Notes: generated by a model not told the origin, from the letters alone. Positions 36,412-45,339 are shown, counted from the first letter of the stretch. The stretch: DNA of 64,000 bases from Myxococcales bacterium (GCA_016793325.1 JAEUKI010000052.1:806001-870000), one strand, 5' to 3'. Made by a program: numbers and translations.

Positions 36412-36574
36412 CCTCACCCCCGCTGCCGCGCGCCCCTCTCCCGCGGAACCGCGGGAGAAGGGCTACGATGATCGAAGCGTCGTCTCCGACCAACAGCCGC
36501 GCTCGAGGCCCACAAAATCAAAGCCCCTCTCCCGCGGAACCGCGGGAGAGGGGCGCGCGGCAGCGGGGGTGAGG
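36412..36574. repeat. 35-bp perfect inverted repeat with two internal GC hairpins (REP/terminator-like)
   Basis: The arms 36412-36446 and 36540-36574 are perfect reverse complements over 35 bases (left arm begins CCTCACCCCCGCTGCCGCGC). Each arm is also half of a local hairpin: the left one, 36433-36462, pairs CCCCTCTCCCGCGG with CCGCGGGAGAAGGG across AA with one mismatch; the right one, about 36524-36553, pairs CCCCTCTCCCGCGG with CCGCGGGAGAGGGG perfectly across AA. The element therefore is two palindromic units in mirror orientation, the layout of a paired REP/BIME element. It ends 41 bases downstream of the murE stop and could terminate the rsmH-murE operon. No transposase is nearby. Confidence 0.85.
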
Positions 36575-36615
36575 CCGCTCCTAACGCATCTGCGTGCCCC
36601 GATCACGCGCCCCGC

Positions 36616-38154
36616 TCACCCGCCCAACGCCCGTCGCGCCTCTTCTCGATCGTCGAACGGGTGCCGCACGCCGTGGACCTCTTGGTACGGCTCGTGGCCC
36701 TTGCCCGCGATGAGCACGACGTCGTCGCGCGTCGCGCTCGCGATCGCCTCGCGGATCGCCGTTCGTCGATCGAGCACCACTGCGTACGTCCCGAGCGTCG
36801 CCGTCGCGAGCGCGCTCGACGCGATCTTCGCGAAGCCCGACGCGATCAGCCCTTGCTCTGTTTGCGCTGCAATTTGCGCAGGATCCTCGCTGCGCGGGTT
36901 GTCCGTCGTGAGCACCGCGACGGTCGCTCCCCTCGCCACGGCCGCGCCCATGGGCGCGCGCTTCGTGGGGTCGCGATCGCCACCGCAGCCGAACACACAA
37001 ATCAACCGCCCTCCGCGGGACTGCTCGCTCAACGCGCGAAGCACGTTGCTCAGCGCGTCCGGCGTGTGCGCGTAATCAACGAAGACCAGCGGCGCGCGAT
37101 CGGTCTTGTCCGACGCGCGAACGAGCTCGAGTCGCCCCGGCGCTCCGCGCGCGTCACGAAGCGCGTCGAAGATCTTCGCGCACGGAATCTCCAGCGCGTG
37201 CGCGCACGCCGCGGCGCACAACACGTTTTCGAGGTTGTGCCAGCCGAACATGGGCGTGCGCAGCTCGAACGCGCCTTCGGGCGTGTCCACCAGCGCGCGC
37301 ATTCCGTCGGCCTCGACCGAGCGCTCGCGCACGGTGAACGTCGCGTCCGAACGACGGCCCGACGGCGAGTACGTCACGAGTCCGCCCGAGACGCCTTCGT
37401 CTGCCCACTTCGCGCCGTGCGCGTCGTCGAGGTTGAGCACGCTCGACGCAGGGCCGAGCTCGGTGAAGAGCCGTCGCTTGGCCGACGCGTAGGCCTCCAT
37501 CGACTGATGAAAATCCAGGTGATCCTGCGTGAGATTGGTAAACGCCGCGACGCGAAATCGAACGGCTTCGACCCTGCCCAACGAGAGCGCGTGGGAGGAC
37601 ACCTCCATCGCGACGTTCTCTGCGCCCGCTGCGCGCATGGCGGCCATGCGCCGCGCGAGGTCGTCGCTCTCGGGCGTCGTGTGCATCGCAGGCCACTGCT
37701 GATCTCGGAAGCGATGAGCCACGGTGCCGAGCAGGCCCGTCTTCACGCCGCAGCGCTCGAGGACGTGCTCGACGATCCAGGTCGTCGTGGTCTTTCCGTT
37801 CGTTCCAGTGACACCGATGACCTCGAGCGAGAAGCTCGGGTGCCGCCATACGACAGAGCTCGCGAAGGCCAACGCCCGATGCGCATCACGCACGACGAGC
37901 TGCGGAACGCTCACGTCCACCAGCGCTCGCTCGCACACGATCGCTGCTGCGCCGCGCTCGATCGCGAGCGGAACAAACTCAGCCCCGTCGCGCTTCTGTC
38001 CCTTTCGCGCGACGAACACGTCCCCCGGCTCGACCTCGCGCGCGTCGTGTCGAACGTCGCGCACTTCGGTCGCGGGATCTCCAATGACGCGAGCATCGGG
38101 CACTTCTCGCGCGAGCTCACCGAGCGTCGCGTGCGGTTCGAGTGGCGGTTGCAC
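36616..38154 (-). CDS. murE: UDP-MurNAc-L-Ala-D-Glu--meso-DAP ligase
   Basis: A 512-residue Mur ligase adding the third amino acid. Domain 1 contains VRDVRHDAREVEPGDVFVAR; the ATP loop is GTNGKTTTT (117-125); then TTPESDDLARRMAAM, MEVSSHALSLGRV, FTNLTQDHLDFH, VDYAHTPDALSNVL, FGCGGDRDPTKR and the DNPRSEDP motif (around 410-420) that specifies meso-diaminopimelate rather than lysine, as expected for a Gram-negative cell wall. GTG 38154 begins 3 bases after the ftsI stop, supporting coupling; a much longer frame to 38673 only shadows ftsI. Last gene of the rsmH-ftsL-ftsI-murE operon, followed by the inverted-repeat element. Confidence 0.96.
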   Translation of the reverse strand: MQPPLEPHATLGELAREVPDARVIGDPATEVRDVRHDAREVEPGDVFVARKGQKRDGAEFVPLAIERGAAAIVCERALVDVSVPQLVVRDAHRALAFASSVVWRHPSFSLEVIGVTGTNGKTTTTWIVEHVLERCGVKTGLLGTVAHRFRDQQWPAMHTTPESDDLARRMAAMRAAGAENVAMEVSSHALSLGRVEAVRFRVAAFTNLTQDHLDFHQSMEAYASAKRRLFTELGPASSVLNLDDAHGAKWADEGVSGGLVTYSPSGRRSDATFTVRERSVEADGMRALVDTPEGAFELRTPMFGWHNLENVLCAAACAHALEIPCAKIFDALRDARGAPGRLELVRASDKTDRAPLVFVDYAHTPDALSNVLRALSEQSRGGRLICVFGCGGDRDPTKRAPMGAAVARGATVAVLTTDNPRSEDPAQIAAQTEQGLIASGFAKIASSALATATLGTYAVVLDRRTAIREAIASATRDDVVLIAGKGHEPYQEVHGVRHPFDDREEARRALGG

Positions 38155-38156
38155 GA

Positions 38157-40241
38157 CTACGGACTCTCGTTCACGCCCGCGTCGGCGTCCACCACGGGGC
38201 GCGGCGCGCCGCCGCCCGGCTCGAGCTCGATTCGCACGCGTCGATCGCTCCCGAGCGGCTCTCCCGCAGCGGGAACCTGTCGAACCACGAGCCCCGCGCC
38301 CACGACATCGACCTCGATGTTCTGCGCCGCCATCGTCGCGAGCGCGCGCCGCGCCGTGAGGCCCATCACCGACGGCGTCACGGGACCCACGGTCGCGCCC
38401 GCATCGCCTTGCGTCGATGGCGTCGACGCAGGAAGCACCAGCGCGCCCGTCGTCGTCGCTTGCGGACGCACCGTCGCAGCGCCGACGCTCTGCGGTCCGC
38501 CCGAGCGACGCAGCCGCCCGAGATAGCGCAGCGTCTCTTCGGTGACCCGACGAAACACTGGCGCAGCGACCATGTTGCCCTGGTGATCGTCGCCCGCGGG
38601 CTCGTCGATGATCACCGTCACGACGATCTCGGGACGCTCGGCCGGCGCAAACCCGATGAACGAACCAACCCACCGGTGCTCGTCGTAGCCGCGCCCTCGG
38701 AGCTTCGCCTTCTGCGCCGTACCCGTCTTGCCCGCGACGCGAATCCCTGGAATCGCTGCGGCGGTTCCCGTTCCACCCTCTTCGGTGACGGCGGTGAGCA
38801 TCTCGGCGATGAGCCTCGCGACGCGCGGATCGATCGCCGATCGCCCCGCGTCCGGAACGTGCTCTTCGACGAGCGACCCGGTCGCGTCGTGCACGCGCGT
38901 CACGAGCAACGGCCGCACCAAACGCCCGCCGTTTGCGATCGCGCCGAGCCCCTGCGCCAGCTGCACTGCGGTCACGCCGATGCCCTGTCCGAAGGCCACC
39001 GTCGCCACTTCGACGTCGTACCAGCGACGCTCACCGAAGCGCGCGCGCGCTTCGCCTGGAAGCGGCAAGCCCGTTCGCTCTCCGAAGCCGAAGCGACGAA
39101 ACACACGCTCGAGGCCGTCCGAGCCCATCGCCAACCCGATCTGCGCCGACCCGATGTTCGACGATCGCGCGAGCACTTGCATGGGCGTGAGCCACTGATC
39201 GACGTGCGTGTCGTGGATCGTTCGATCGCCGATCGTAAACGTCCCGCCGTAGCAGTTGATGAGCTGCCCCGCTTGAATGGTGTTCGCGTCGAGCGCGCCC
39301 GCCACGGTGAACACCTTCATCGTCGAGCCCGGCTCGAAGCGATCGATCACTGCGCGATTGCGGCGCCCCTCGTCGGTCGAGTGCGCGAGGTCGTTCGGGT
39401 CGAACGTCGGGTAGCTCGCCATCGCGAGCACCTCGCCCGTCTGCGGAACGGTCACGATCACGCTCCCGCCCACGGCCTCGCTCGAGCGCACCATCGCGCC
39501 GAGCTCTCGCTCTGCGATAAATTGAATTGTGGTGTCGATCGTGAGCGTGACGTCGTGCCCCGCGCTCCCCTCCGAGGGCGACAATCCCTCGGCGAACACC
39601 AGCCGTCCCATCGCGTCGCGCACGCCGCGCAGCCGCGTGTCGTTGCCTCGGAGCTGCGCATCGAGCTGCTTCTCGACGCCTTCGATCCCCGAGCCGTCGA
39701 TGTTCACCGCGCCGATCACGTGCGCCGCGAGCTCGCGATTGGGATACCACCGCTGCGGCTCGACGATGACCTGAAGACCCTCGGACGCGTTCGAGTACGC
39801 GCTCTCGCGGAGCATCGCGCGAACACGATTGGCTTCGTCGGGCGCGAGGTGTCGCTTGATCCAGCGAAATCCCACGTCGCGGCGGAGCTCTTCGAGCACG
39901 CGATCCGCAGGCATCGAGAGCTCGGTCGCGAGGCGCGTCCCGATCGCGACCAAGTCGATGCCGCGGCGACGGAGCGCGCGCGGGTTGGCCGTCACCGAGA
40001 AGCCGTCGACCGTGACCGCGAGCGCGGCGTGATTTCGGTCGTAGATCGTCCCGCGTCGGGGCGCTTGCCGCACGTCGCGGTCGTACTGCTGCTCGGCCAT
40101 CTCGCGCAGCCGAGAGCCTTGCCGCACTTGCAGCTCGTGCGCGCGCGCGGCGAGCGTCGCGAAGCCCACGGACATGCCCGTGACGAGAATTCCGAGGCGG
40201 AGCTTGAGCCAACGCGCGCGGCGCGGTTCGAGGTTTTGCAT
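38157..40241 (-). CDS. ftsI: Division-specific class B PBP (transpeptidase) with PASTA domain
   Basis: A 694-residue septal transpeptidase. One N-terminal transmembrane helix (LRLGILVTGMSVGFATLAA) precedes the dimerisation domain (RGTIYDRNHAALA). The transpeptidase domain contains the acyl-accepting Ser in STMK (306-309), SSN (360-362) and KTGT (505-508). A PASTA domain at about 610-680 (VMGLTARRALATMAAQNIEV, then VRQVPAAGEPLG) makes it like SpoVD/PBP2x as well as FtsI. PASTA is common in Myxococcota and Firmicutes but absent from E. coli FtsI. Its start overlaps the ftsL stop by one base (TGATG). Confidence 0.96.
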   Translation of the reverse strand: MQNLEPRRARWLKLRLGILVTGMSVGFATLAARAHELQVRQGSRLREMAEQQYDRDVRQAPRRGTIYDRNHAALAVTVDGFSVTANPRALRRRGIDLVAIGTRLATELSMPADRVLEELRRDVGFRWIKRHLAPDEANRVRAMLRESAYSNASEGLQVIVEPQRWYPNRELAAHVIGAVNIDGSGIEGVEKQLDAQLRGNDTRLRGVRDAMGRLVFAEGLSPSEGSAGHDVTLTIDTTIQFIAERELGAMVRSSEAVGGSVIVTVPQTGEVLAMASYPTFDPNDLAHSTDEGRRNRAVIDRFEPGSTMKVFTVAGALDANTIQAGQLINCYGGTFTIGDRTIHDTHVDQWLTPMQVLARSSNIGSAQIGLAMGSDGLERVFRRFGFGERTGLPLPGEARARFGERRWYDVEVATVAFGQGIGVTAVQLAQGLGAIANGGRLVRPLLVTRVHDATGSLVEEHVPDAGRSAIDPRVARLIAEMLTAVTEEGGTGTAAAIPGIRVAGKTGTAQKAKLRGRGYDEHRWVGSFIGFAPAERPEIVVTVIIDEPAGDDHQGNMVAAPVFRRVTEETLRYLGRLRRSGGPQSVGAATVRPQATTTGALVLPASTPSTQGDAGATVGPVTPSVMGLTARRALATMAAQNIEVDVVGAGLVVRQVPAAGEPLGSDRRVRIELEPGGGAPRPVVDADAGVNESP

Positions 40242-40552
40242 CAGCGTGGCCTCCCCGAGAGGCGCGCCGGACGCGCTTGTCCGCCGGCGACCAGCGTGAG
40301 AACGCGATCGGACTCGACCATCCCGAGCTCCGAACGACCGACATCCGTGAGCGACTGCGGCGCCCTTCGCGCGGCGAGCTCGATCCGAAGATGGTTCGCT
40401 CGTTCGCGGAGGCGCTGCCCTTCGTTGCGCGCCTCTTGAACCTTGTAGCCTGCCGCGATGTTCTGAAAGCGCAGCGCGAGGTGCGTCACGAACGCCGTCC
40501 CCGACGCGGCGATCGAAAGCACCAAGAGCGCGACGAAACGTGAGGTGGTCAT
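40241..40552 (-). CDS. ftsL: Cell division protein FtsL (small bitopic protein)
   Basis: A 103-residue protein with one N-terminal transmembrane helix (FVALLVLSIAASGTAFVTHL) and a following short coiled coil (QEARNEGQRLRERANHLRIE), then RSELGMV, the LGM-type segment found after the heptads of FtsL. Position between rsmH and ftsI supports the name more than sequence does, because FtsL is poorly conserved. The ATG overlaps the rsmH stop by 4 bases (ATGA) and its own stop overlaps ftsI by one base. Essential for septal recruitment in the family. Confidence 0.9.
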   Translation of the reverse strand: MTTSRFVALLVLSIAASGTAFVTHLALRFQNIAAGYKVQEARNEGQRLRERANHLRIELAARRAPQSLTDVGRSELGMVESDRVLTLVAGGQARPARLSGRPR

Positions 40553-41496
40553 GTGTGGTCCTCCACCGAGCGCACGTGACGCGCGGCGCGCAGCTTCGCG
40601 CTGCGGCTGCGAGGGTTGTCTCGTTGCTCTTCGTCCGACGCTTCGACGGGCTTCTTCCACAGCGGCTCGAGCCGCTCGTCCCCGCGAAACGCCCACTTCA
40701 CCTTGCGGTCTTCGAGCGAGTGAAACGAAATGATCGCCGCCACGCCGCCGTCGACGAGCAGCGACGGCAGCGCCTCGAGCAACGCGTCGAGCTCGCCGAG
40801 CTCGTCGTTGACCGCGATGCGCAGCGCTTGAAACGTCCTCGTCGCAGGATCCACCCCGCCGCCCCGTCGCGGGGGTCCGAGCACGCGATAGATCGCCTTC
40901 GCTAGGTCTTGCGTCGTGTCGAGCTTGTTCTCGTCCCGCGCGCGAAGGATCGAACGCGCGATCGGCCTCGACGCGCGCTCTTCGCCGAGCTCGTAGATGA
41001 GATCCGCCAGCGTTCGCTCGGTGAGCGAGTCGATGAGCTCGCGCGCGGTCTGTCCTCGCGTGGGATCCATGCGCATGTCGAGCGGCCCCTCGCCGCGAAA
41101 GCTCATCCCGCGCGAGGCGTCGTCGAGCTGCGGCGACGAGACGCCGAGGTCCGCGACGACGCCGTCGACCGCAGAAATTCCCAGCGAATCGAGCACCGAA
41201 CGCGCCTCGGACATCGTCGCCTCGACGATCGTCACGCGGTCCCCGAAGCGCGCGAGCCGCTCGCCCGCGGCCGTTCGTGCGATCGGATCGCGATCGATCC
41301 CGATGAGCCGACCCGTGGGCGCGCACGCTTCGAGCACGGCCTCTGCGTGACCGCCGCCGCCGAGGGTGACGTCGAGATACACGCCGCCGTCCTTGGGCGC
41401 GACCGCGCGAAGGACCTCGTCGCGGAGGACCGTGCGGTGCACAAAGGGCGCGGCTCCATCGGGAACCGCATCGGGGGCGTCTTCACTCGGGGCCAT
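40549..41496 (-). CDS. rsmH: 16S rRNA (cytosine-1402-N4) methyltransferase
   Basis: A 315-residue SAM-dependent methyltransferase (MraW). Motifs: VHRTVLRDEVLRAV, DVTLGGGGHAEAVLE (SAM site), IGIDRDPIA, VADLGVSSPQLDDASRGMSF, GPLDMRMDP, RTFQALRIAVNDELGEL and IISFHSLEDRKVK followed by the KKPVEAS segment. ATG 41496 is used; the frame extends to 41601 without family character. First gene of the dcw operon here; mraZ, usually just upstream, is absent, and the next gene is divergent. Confidence 0.96.
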   Translation of the reverse strand: MAPSEDAPDAVPDGAAPFVHRTVLRDEVLRAVAPKDGGVYLDVTLGGGGHAEAVLEACAPTGRLIGIDRDPIARTAAGERLARFGDRVTIVEATMSEARSVLDSLGISAVDGVVADLGVSSPQLDDASRGMSFRGEGPLDMRMDPTRGQTARELIDSLTERTLADLIYELGEERASRPIARSILRARDENKLDTTQDLAKAIYRVLGPPRRGGGVDPATRTFQALRIAVNDELGELDALLEALPSLLVDGGVAAIISFHSLEDRKVKWAFRGDERLEPLWKKPVEASDEEQRDNPRSRSAKLRAARHVRSVEDHT

Positions 41497-41660
41497 CGCG
41501 TTTCGCGTCACGCTTCGAGTCGGTCGAACACTGTGATCTTCGAGCCCGACGACTCTTCGACGCTTCGGTGCCCATTGCTTCAACCAGGGGCAATCGCGCA
41601 AGTTTTCGGCGGTTGGTTCGAGCGCGACCGCGCCGTGCGCTATGCTCCCCGCCGGTCACC

Positions 41661-42170
41661 GTGTCCGACGAGCCCGCCCCGCCCGAAGCCACCGTCGCGC
41701 CCGCTGAGGCCACCCTCGACAGCCTCGCGCCGCTCGACGCCGCGTGGCAGAACGTCGTCAGCAAGTGGGACGACCCCGCGGCGCACAGAGCCTTCGTCGT
41801 GCTCGCAGCGCAGCTCGATCAATTGCAAGAAGCCGCGCGACGGTATCGCGAGGCCAAGAGCGACTCGGAGAACGTGACCGTCGACGGGTATCGCGTTCCC
41901 GGCGATCGCGCCTCGCGAACCGAGGTGGCCGAGCGCGGACTGCAGCTCGTGCTCGCGCAAGCGCTCGCGCGCTTCGAGGCGATGCCGCGCGAAGATCGCC
42001 CGAAGCGCGGCGGGCTCGCGTTGCCGCTGGCCGCCATGATGATGCTCTTCGGCCTCTCGTTTGCGTTCGCGAACTTCACGGGCAAGCGCGAGTTCGTGTC
42101 GCTCCCGTCGCTCGCGGCGCAGGTGCTGCTCGTCGCGGTCGTCCCGTGGCGCCGCGTGCGGAGGAGCTGA
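41661..42170 (+). CDS. Small membrane protein of unknown function
   Basis: About 169 residues. A hydrophilic, charged N-terminal 110 residues with TAxxHRAFVVLAAQLDQLQE-like helices is followed by two hydrophobic segments (LALPLAAMMMLFGLSFAFA and LPSLAAQVLLVAVV), probably membrane-spanning, and an Arg-rich end. No family recognised. It is followed after 4 bases by the MglA-like GTPase gene, whose Shine-Dalgarno sequence lies inside this gene's end; the two and the next kinase probably form one operon. The GTG at 41661 is a guess among in-frame starts. Confidence 0.75.
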   Translation: MSDEPAPPEATVAPAEATLDSLAPLDAAWQNVVSKWDDPAAHRAFVVLAAQLDQLQEAARRYREAKSDSENVTVDGYRVPGDRASRTEVAERGLQLVLAQALARFEAMPREDRPKRGGLALPLAAMMMLFGLSFAFANFTGKREFVSLPSLAAQVLLVAVVPWRRVRRS

Positions 42171-42174
42171 CCCA

Positions 42175-42876
42175 GTGCAGCTCGACTTTCGCGCGCGCGA
42201 GCTGACGCTGAAGTTCGTCTACTACGGCCCTTCGCACGGCGGAAAGACCACCAACCTCCGCGCGCTCCAAGACCGCATCGCGCCTTCGCACCGAAGCAAG
42301 ATCATCACGCTCGACGCCAACGACGATCGAACGCTCTTCCTCGACCTGCTCCCGTTGTCCGTCACGATCGGCGACGTCGTCCTTCGGCTCAACCTCTACA
42401 CCGTCCCGGGAAAACCCCTCCTCGCCGCCACGCGAAGGCTCGTGTTGCAGGGCGTCGACGGCGTCGCGTTCGTCGCGGACTCGCGCACTTCCGAGGCGCG
42501 CGCCAACGCCGAGTCGTTCGTCGACCTCAAGCAGAACCTCCGCGACGCCGGGCGCGACATTCGCGCGGTACCGCTGGTGATCCAGTTCAACAAGCGCGAC
42601 GTCGAAGACGCGCGCCCCGACGCCGAGCTCGACGCGCTCGCCGACCGCGGCAGCGAACCCGTGCTCCGCGCGGTCGCGACGCGCGGCGAAGGCGTGACCG
42701 AGACCTTCGTCGCGCTGCTCGACGTGGTCCTTCGACGACTCGACTCGACCGGCGAGCTCGCGCGAACGCTGCGCGTCGACGCGACCACAGCGCTCGTCAA
42801 CATCACATCGACCTTGGGACTCTCGACCGACCTTCAGCGCGCGTGCTTCGGGGGCGGAGGAGCGCGTCAGCCATGA
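42175..42876 (+). CDS. MglA-like small GTPase with altered switch II
   Basis: A 233-residue Ras-like GTPase of the MglA family, which controls polarity and motility in myxobacteria. The P-loop is GPSHGGKTT (18-26; MglA has GPGLCGKTT), Arg52 in DDRTLFLDLLPL corresponds to the MglA catalytic Arg, the G3 motif is TVPGK (76-80) where MglA has TVPGQ, and G4 is NKRD (139-142). The missing Gln80 predicts slow intrinsic hydrolysis. A C-terminal extension of about 25 residues ends in a Gly-rich tail. A strong GGAGGAG precedes the GTG by about 8 bases. It overlaps the downstream kinase by 4 bases (ATGA). No MglB is next to it. Confidence 0.9.
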   Translation: MQLDFRARELTLKFVYYGPSHGGKTTNLRALQDRIAPSHRSKIITLDANDDRTLFLDLLPLSVTIGDVVLRLNLYTVPGKPLLAATRRLVLQGVDGVAFVADSRTSEARANAESFVDLKQNLRDAGRDIRAVPLVIQFNKRDVEDARPDAELDALADRGSEPVLRAVATRGEGVTETFVALLDVVLRRLDSTGELARTLRVDATTALVNITSTLGLSTDLQRACFGGGGARQP

Positions 42877-44294
42877 CCACCAACGATCCGATCGCACCAC
42901 CCACGACGCTCGACGCCCTGGTCGACGCCACGTCGTTGCGCGCGGCGCTCGAGCCGCTGTGGCAGCTCTCGCGGTGTCCGCTGCGCGTGCTGCGCGCGGA
43001 CGCGAGCACGTTCGTGGCGCTGGAAGATCGCTTCGGTCCCGCGGCGATCTGTCAGTACGTCGACGCCTTCGAGATGTCTCGCATGCCGTGCGAAGAGCTG
43101 GTGACCAGCCTCAAAGCGCCGCGCGTCGACGCGCTCGCCGCGGTGCCCGACGAGCCCGTCACGTTTCGATGCTTCACTGGCGCCGAGTACCGCGCGAGCG
43201 AGCTCGTGCTCGACGGACGCACGCTCGGACGCGTCGTGTTCGGACCGTTTCGACCGGACACCGAGCACGCGGCGGACCCGTTCTTCGCGGCGCTCGACGC
43301 GCGGATCGACGGAGCGTTCGCCGATCGCGAGTTCGCCAGGATGCCGTCGCTCTCAGCGGCGCAAGCAGACTCGGTCGTCCGCGGCGCGCGCGCGACGATC
43401 CTCGCGCTCGCGGGGCGCGGCCGGGACCTCTCGCTCTTGCGCGCGCTCCACGACGCCACGCAACACGGCCCCGACGCCGAGCTCGTCCGCAAGAACGACG
43501 AGCTCGAGCGCGCCAACGCCCACCTTCGCGAGCTCGACCGGGTGAAGGGAAACTTCCTCGCGACGATCTCGCACGAGCTCAAGACGCCCCTGACGTCCAT
43601 CCTCGGCTACGCTGAAATGCTCAGCGAAAACATTGGCGGAGTGCTCGCCGACGAGCAGCGTGGCTTCGTGACGGTGATCTCCGATCGCGCGCGCCAGCTC
43701 CTCGGGATGATCACTTCGATCATCGAGCTCGCGCGGATGGACCACGGGCAGCTCCGCGCGGCGCAGGCGTCGGTGTCGATGGCGGGCCTCGCGCGAGAGG
43801 TCGCGGACACGTTTGTTCCGGCCGCGCGCAAGAAGCACATCCGGCTTGAGACGCAGCTCGACGAGAGCGCCATGCCCGCGCGCGGCGACGCAGGGTACCT
43901 GCGGCAGGTGCTGCACAACCTCGTCGACAACGCGCTGAAGTTCACGCCCGAGCACGGGAGCGTCCGCATCGCCGTCCGTCCCACGACCGCCGCGCTCGCC
44001 GAGGGAACGGACGATGACGGCGTCGGACTCGCCGTCCTCGCCCGCCCGCGTCCCTGCGTCGAAGTGCGCGTGAGCGACTCGGGCGTGGGAATCCCACGCG
44101 CCGAGCGCGCGCGGGTGTTCGACGCGTTTTATCAAGTCGACACGGGCGTCACGCGACAGTTCGGCGGCGCCGGGCTCGGCCTCGCGATCGTCCGGCGCAT
44201 CGTCGACGGGATCGGCGGTCACGTGCGCGTCGAAGACAACGACGACGGCGTGGGCGTCGCGATGGTGGTCGTTCTTCCGGCGGCGACGTCTTGA
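42873..44294 (+). CDS. Sensor histidine kinase with PocR-like N-terminal domain
   Basis: A 473-residue soluble kinase. Residues about 20-130 resemble a PocR sensory domain (LPxW-like LWQLSRCPLRVL, then CFTGAEYRASELVLDGRTLG and RVVFGPFRPD), with conserved Cys35, Cys60, Cys73 and Cys100. A coiled coil (DELVRKNDELERANAHLREL) leads to HisKA with His234 in ATISHELKTPLTSILGY and an HATPase domain (NLVDNALKF, DSGVGIP, GGAGLGLAI). All catalytic motifs are intact. Translationally coupled to the MglA-like gene by an ATGA overlap, suggesting a functional link. The cognate response regulator is not adjacent; the REC protein at 51163 is a candidate but unproven. Confidence 0.88.
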   Translation: MTTNDPIAPPTTLDALVDATSLRAALEPLWQLSRCPLRVLRADASTFVALEDRFGPAAICQYVDAFEMSRMPCEELVTSLKAPRVDALAAVPDEPVTFRCFTGAEYRASELVLDGRTLGRVVFGPFRPDTEHAADPFFAALDARIDGAFADREFARMPSLSAAQADSVVRGARATILALAGRGRDLSLLRALHDATQHGPDAELVRKNDELERANAHLRELDRVKGNFLATISHELKTPLTSILGYAEMLSENIGGVLADEQRGFVTVISDRARQLLGMITSIIELARMDHGQLRAAQASVSMAGLAREVADTFVPAARKKHIRLETQLDESAMPARGDAGYLRQVLHNLVDNALKFTPEHGSVRIAVRPTTAALAEGTDDDGVGLAVLARPRPCVEVRVSDSGVGIPRAERARVFDAFYQVDTGVTRQFGGAGLGLAIVRRIVDGIGGHVRVEDNDDGVGVAMVVVLPAATS

Positions 44295-44340
44295 ATTCGT
44301 GGTCTACAATCAGCACGGGTCCGCCGTCGGAGCGCGCGCC

Positions 44341-45309
44341 GTGAGCGACCGCGAGTTCGATCGAATCGCGCGGCTCGCGAGGCGTTTTCGAGGCCCCGCG
44401 CCGCCGGCGCTCGGGATCGGCGACGACGCCGCGGTGCTCCCGATCGTCGCGGGACCGCTCGCGATCACCGTGGATGCGTGCGTCGAAGGCGTGCACTTCC
44501 GTCGCGGGTGGGCCTCGTTGGATCGCCTCGCGCGACGCGCGGTCGAAGCGGCGGTGAGCGACCTCGCGGCGATGGGCGCTGATCCCGCGGCGCCAGGCGG
44601 CGGTGTGCTATTCGCGCTCGAGCTGCCCGCGGCGCTCGACGCGTCATCGTTCGACGCGATCATCGAGGGGCTCGCGCTCGGCGCCGAGGCGCACGACGCG
44701 CCAGTGCTCGGAGGAAACCTCACGCGCTCCGCGAGCGACGCCATCACGATCACGACGACTGCGCTCGGCGTGTGCGATCGCGCGTCGACCCGCAGCGGCG
44801 CGAAGCCCGGCGACGCGGTCTTCGTCACGGGATTCGTGGGCGCCGCGAGGCTCGGCCTCGAGGCGCTGCTCGCGTCTCGCGCCGAAGAGCCCCTCCTACG
44901 ACCCTTCGTCGAGCGTTGGCTCTCGGTACGCGCGCGCGTCCGAGAGGGCCTCGCGCTGCGATCGATCGCCACCGCCGCGATCGACGCGAGCGACGGACTC
45001 GCGCAGGACGCCTCGCACCTCTGCGAGCGCTCGGGCGTCGCGATCGTCCTCGAGCTCGAATCGCTCCCGCTCGCGCCGGCGCACCGCGAAGCCGCCGAAG
45101 CGCTGTCGCTCGACCCGACCGCCGTGGCGCTCGCGGGCGGCGAGGAGTACGAGCTGATCTTTACTGCGCCGCCGCAGGCTCGCGTCTCGTTCGCGACGCG
45201 GATCGGGTTCGTGCGCGAGGGCTGCGCGCTGTTCGTCCGCGACGCACGAGGAGAGCGCGCCGCACACAGCCAGGGCTGGGATCACTTCGCGCCGTCGCGA
45301 GACACTTGA
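44341..45309 (+). CDS. thiL: Thiamine-monophosphate kinase
   Basis: A 322-residue ATP-dependent kinase of the PurM/ThiL family making thiamine diphosphate in the last step of thiamine biosynthesis. Motifs: GIGDDAAVLP, TVDACVEGVHF, AVSDLAAMGADP, VLGGNLTRSASDAITIT, VTGFVGAARLGLEAL, AAIDASDGLAQDASHL and GGEEYELIFTAP. GTG 44341 is chosen because the domain (SDREFDRIARLA) follows at once; a GTG at 44299 exists. Forty-six bases after the kinase gene; likely a housekeeping gene downstream of the signalling operon. Confidence 0.95.
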   Translation: MSDREFDRIARLARRFRGPAPPALGIGDDAAVLPIVAGPLAITVDACVEGVHFRRGWASLDRLARRAVEAAVSDLAAMGADPAAPGGGVLFALELPAALDASSFDAIIEGLALGAEAHDAPVLGGNLTRSASDAITITTTALGVCDRASTRSGAKPGDAVFVTGFVGAARLGLEALLASRAEEPLLRPFVERWLSVRARVREGLALRSIATAAIDASDGLAQDASHLCERSGVAIVLELESLPLAPAHREAAEALSLDPTAVALAGGEEYELIFTAPPQARVSFATRIGFVREGCALFVRDARGERAAHSQGWDHFAPSRDT

Positions 45310-45339
45310 TATCGTGTGTCTCCGGCGCGCGCGACGCGC

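Noticed and set aside
38155..38673. Upstream extension of murE within ftsI
   Set aside because: Sequence is Arg/Gly/Ala noise typical of a shadow; GTG 38154 immediately after the ftsI stop is a natural coupled start.
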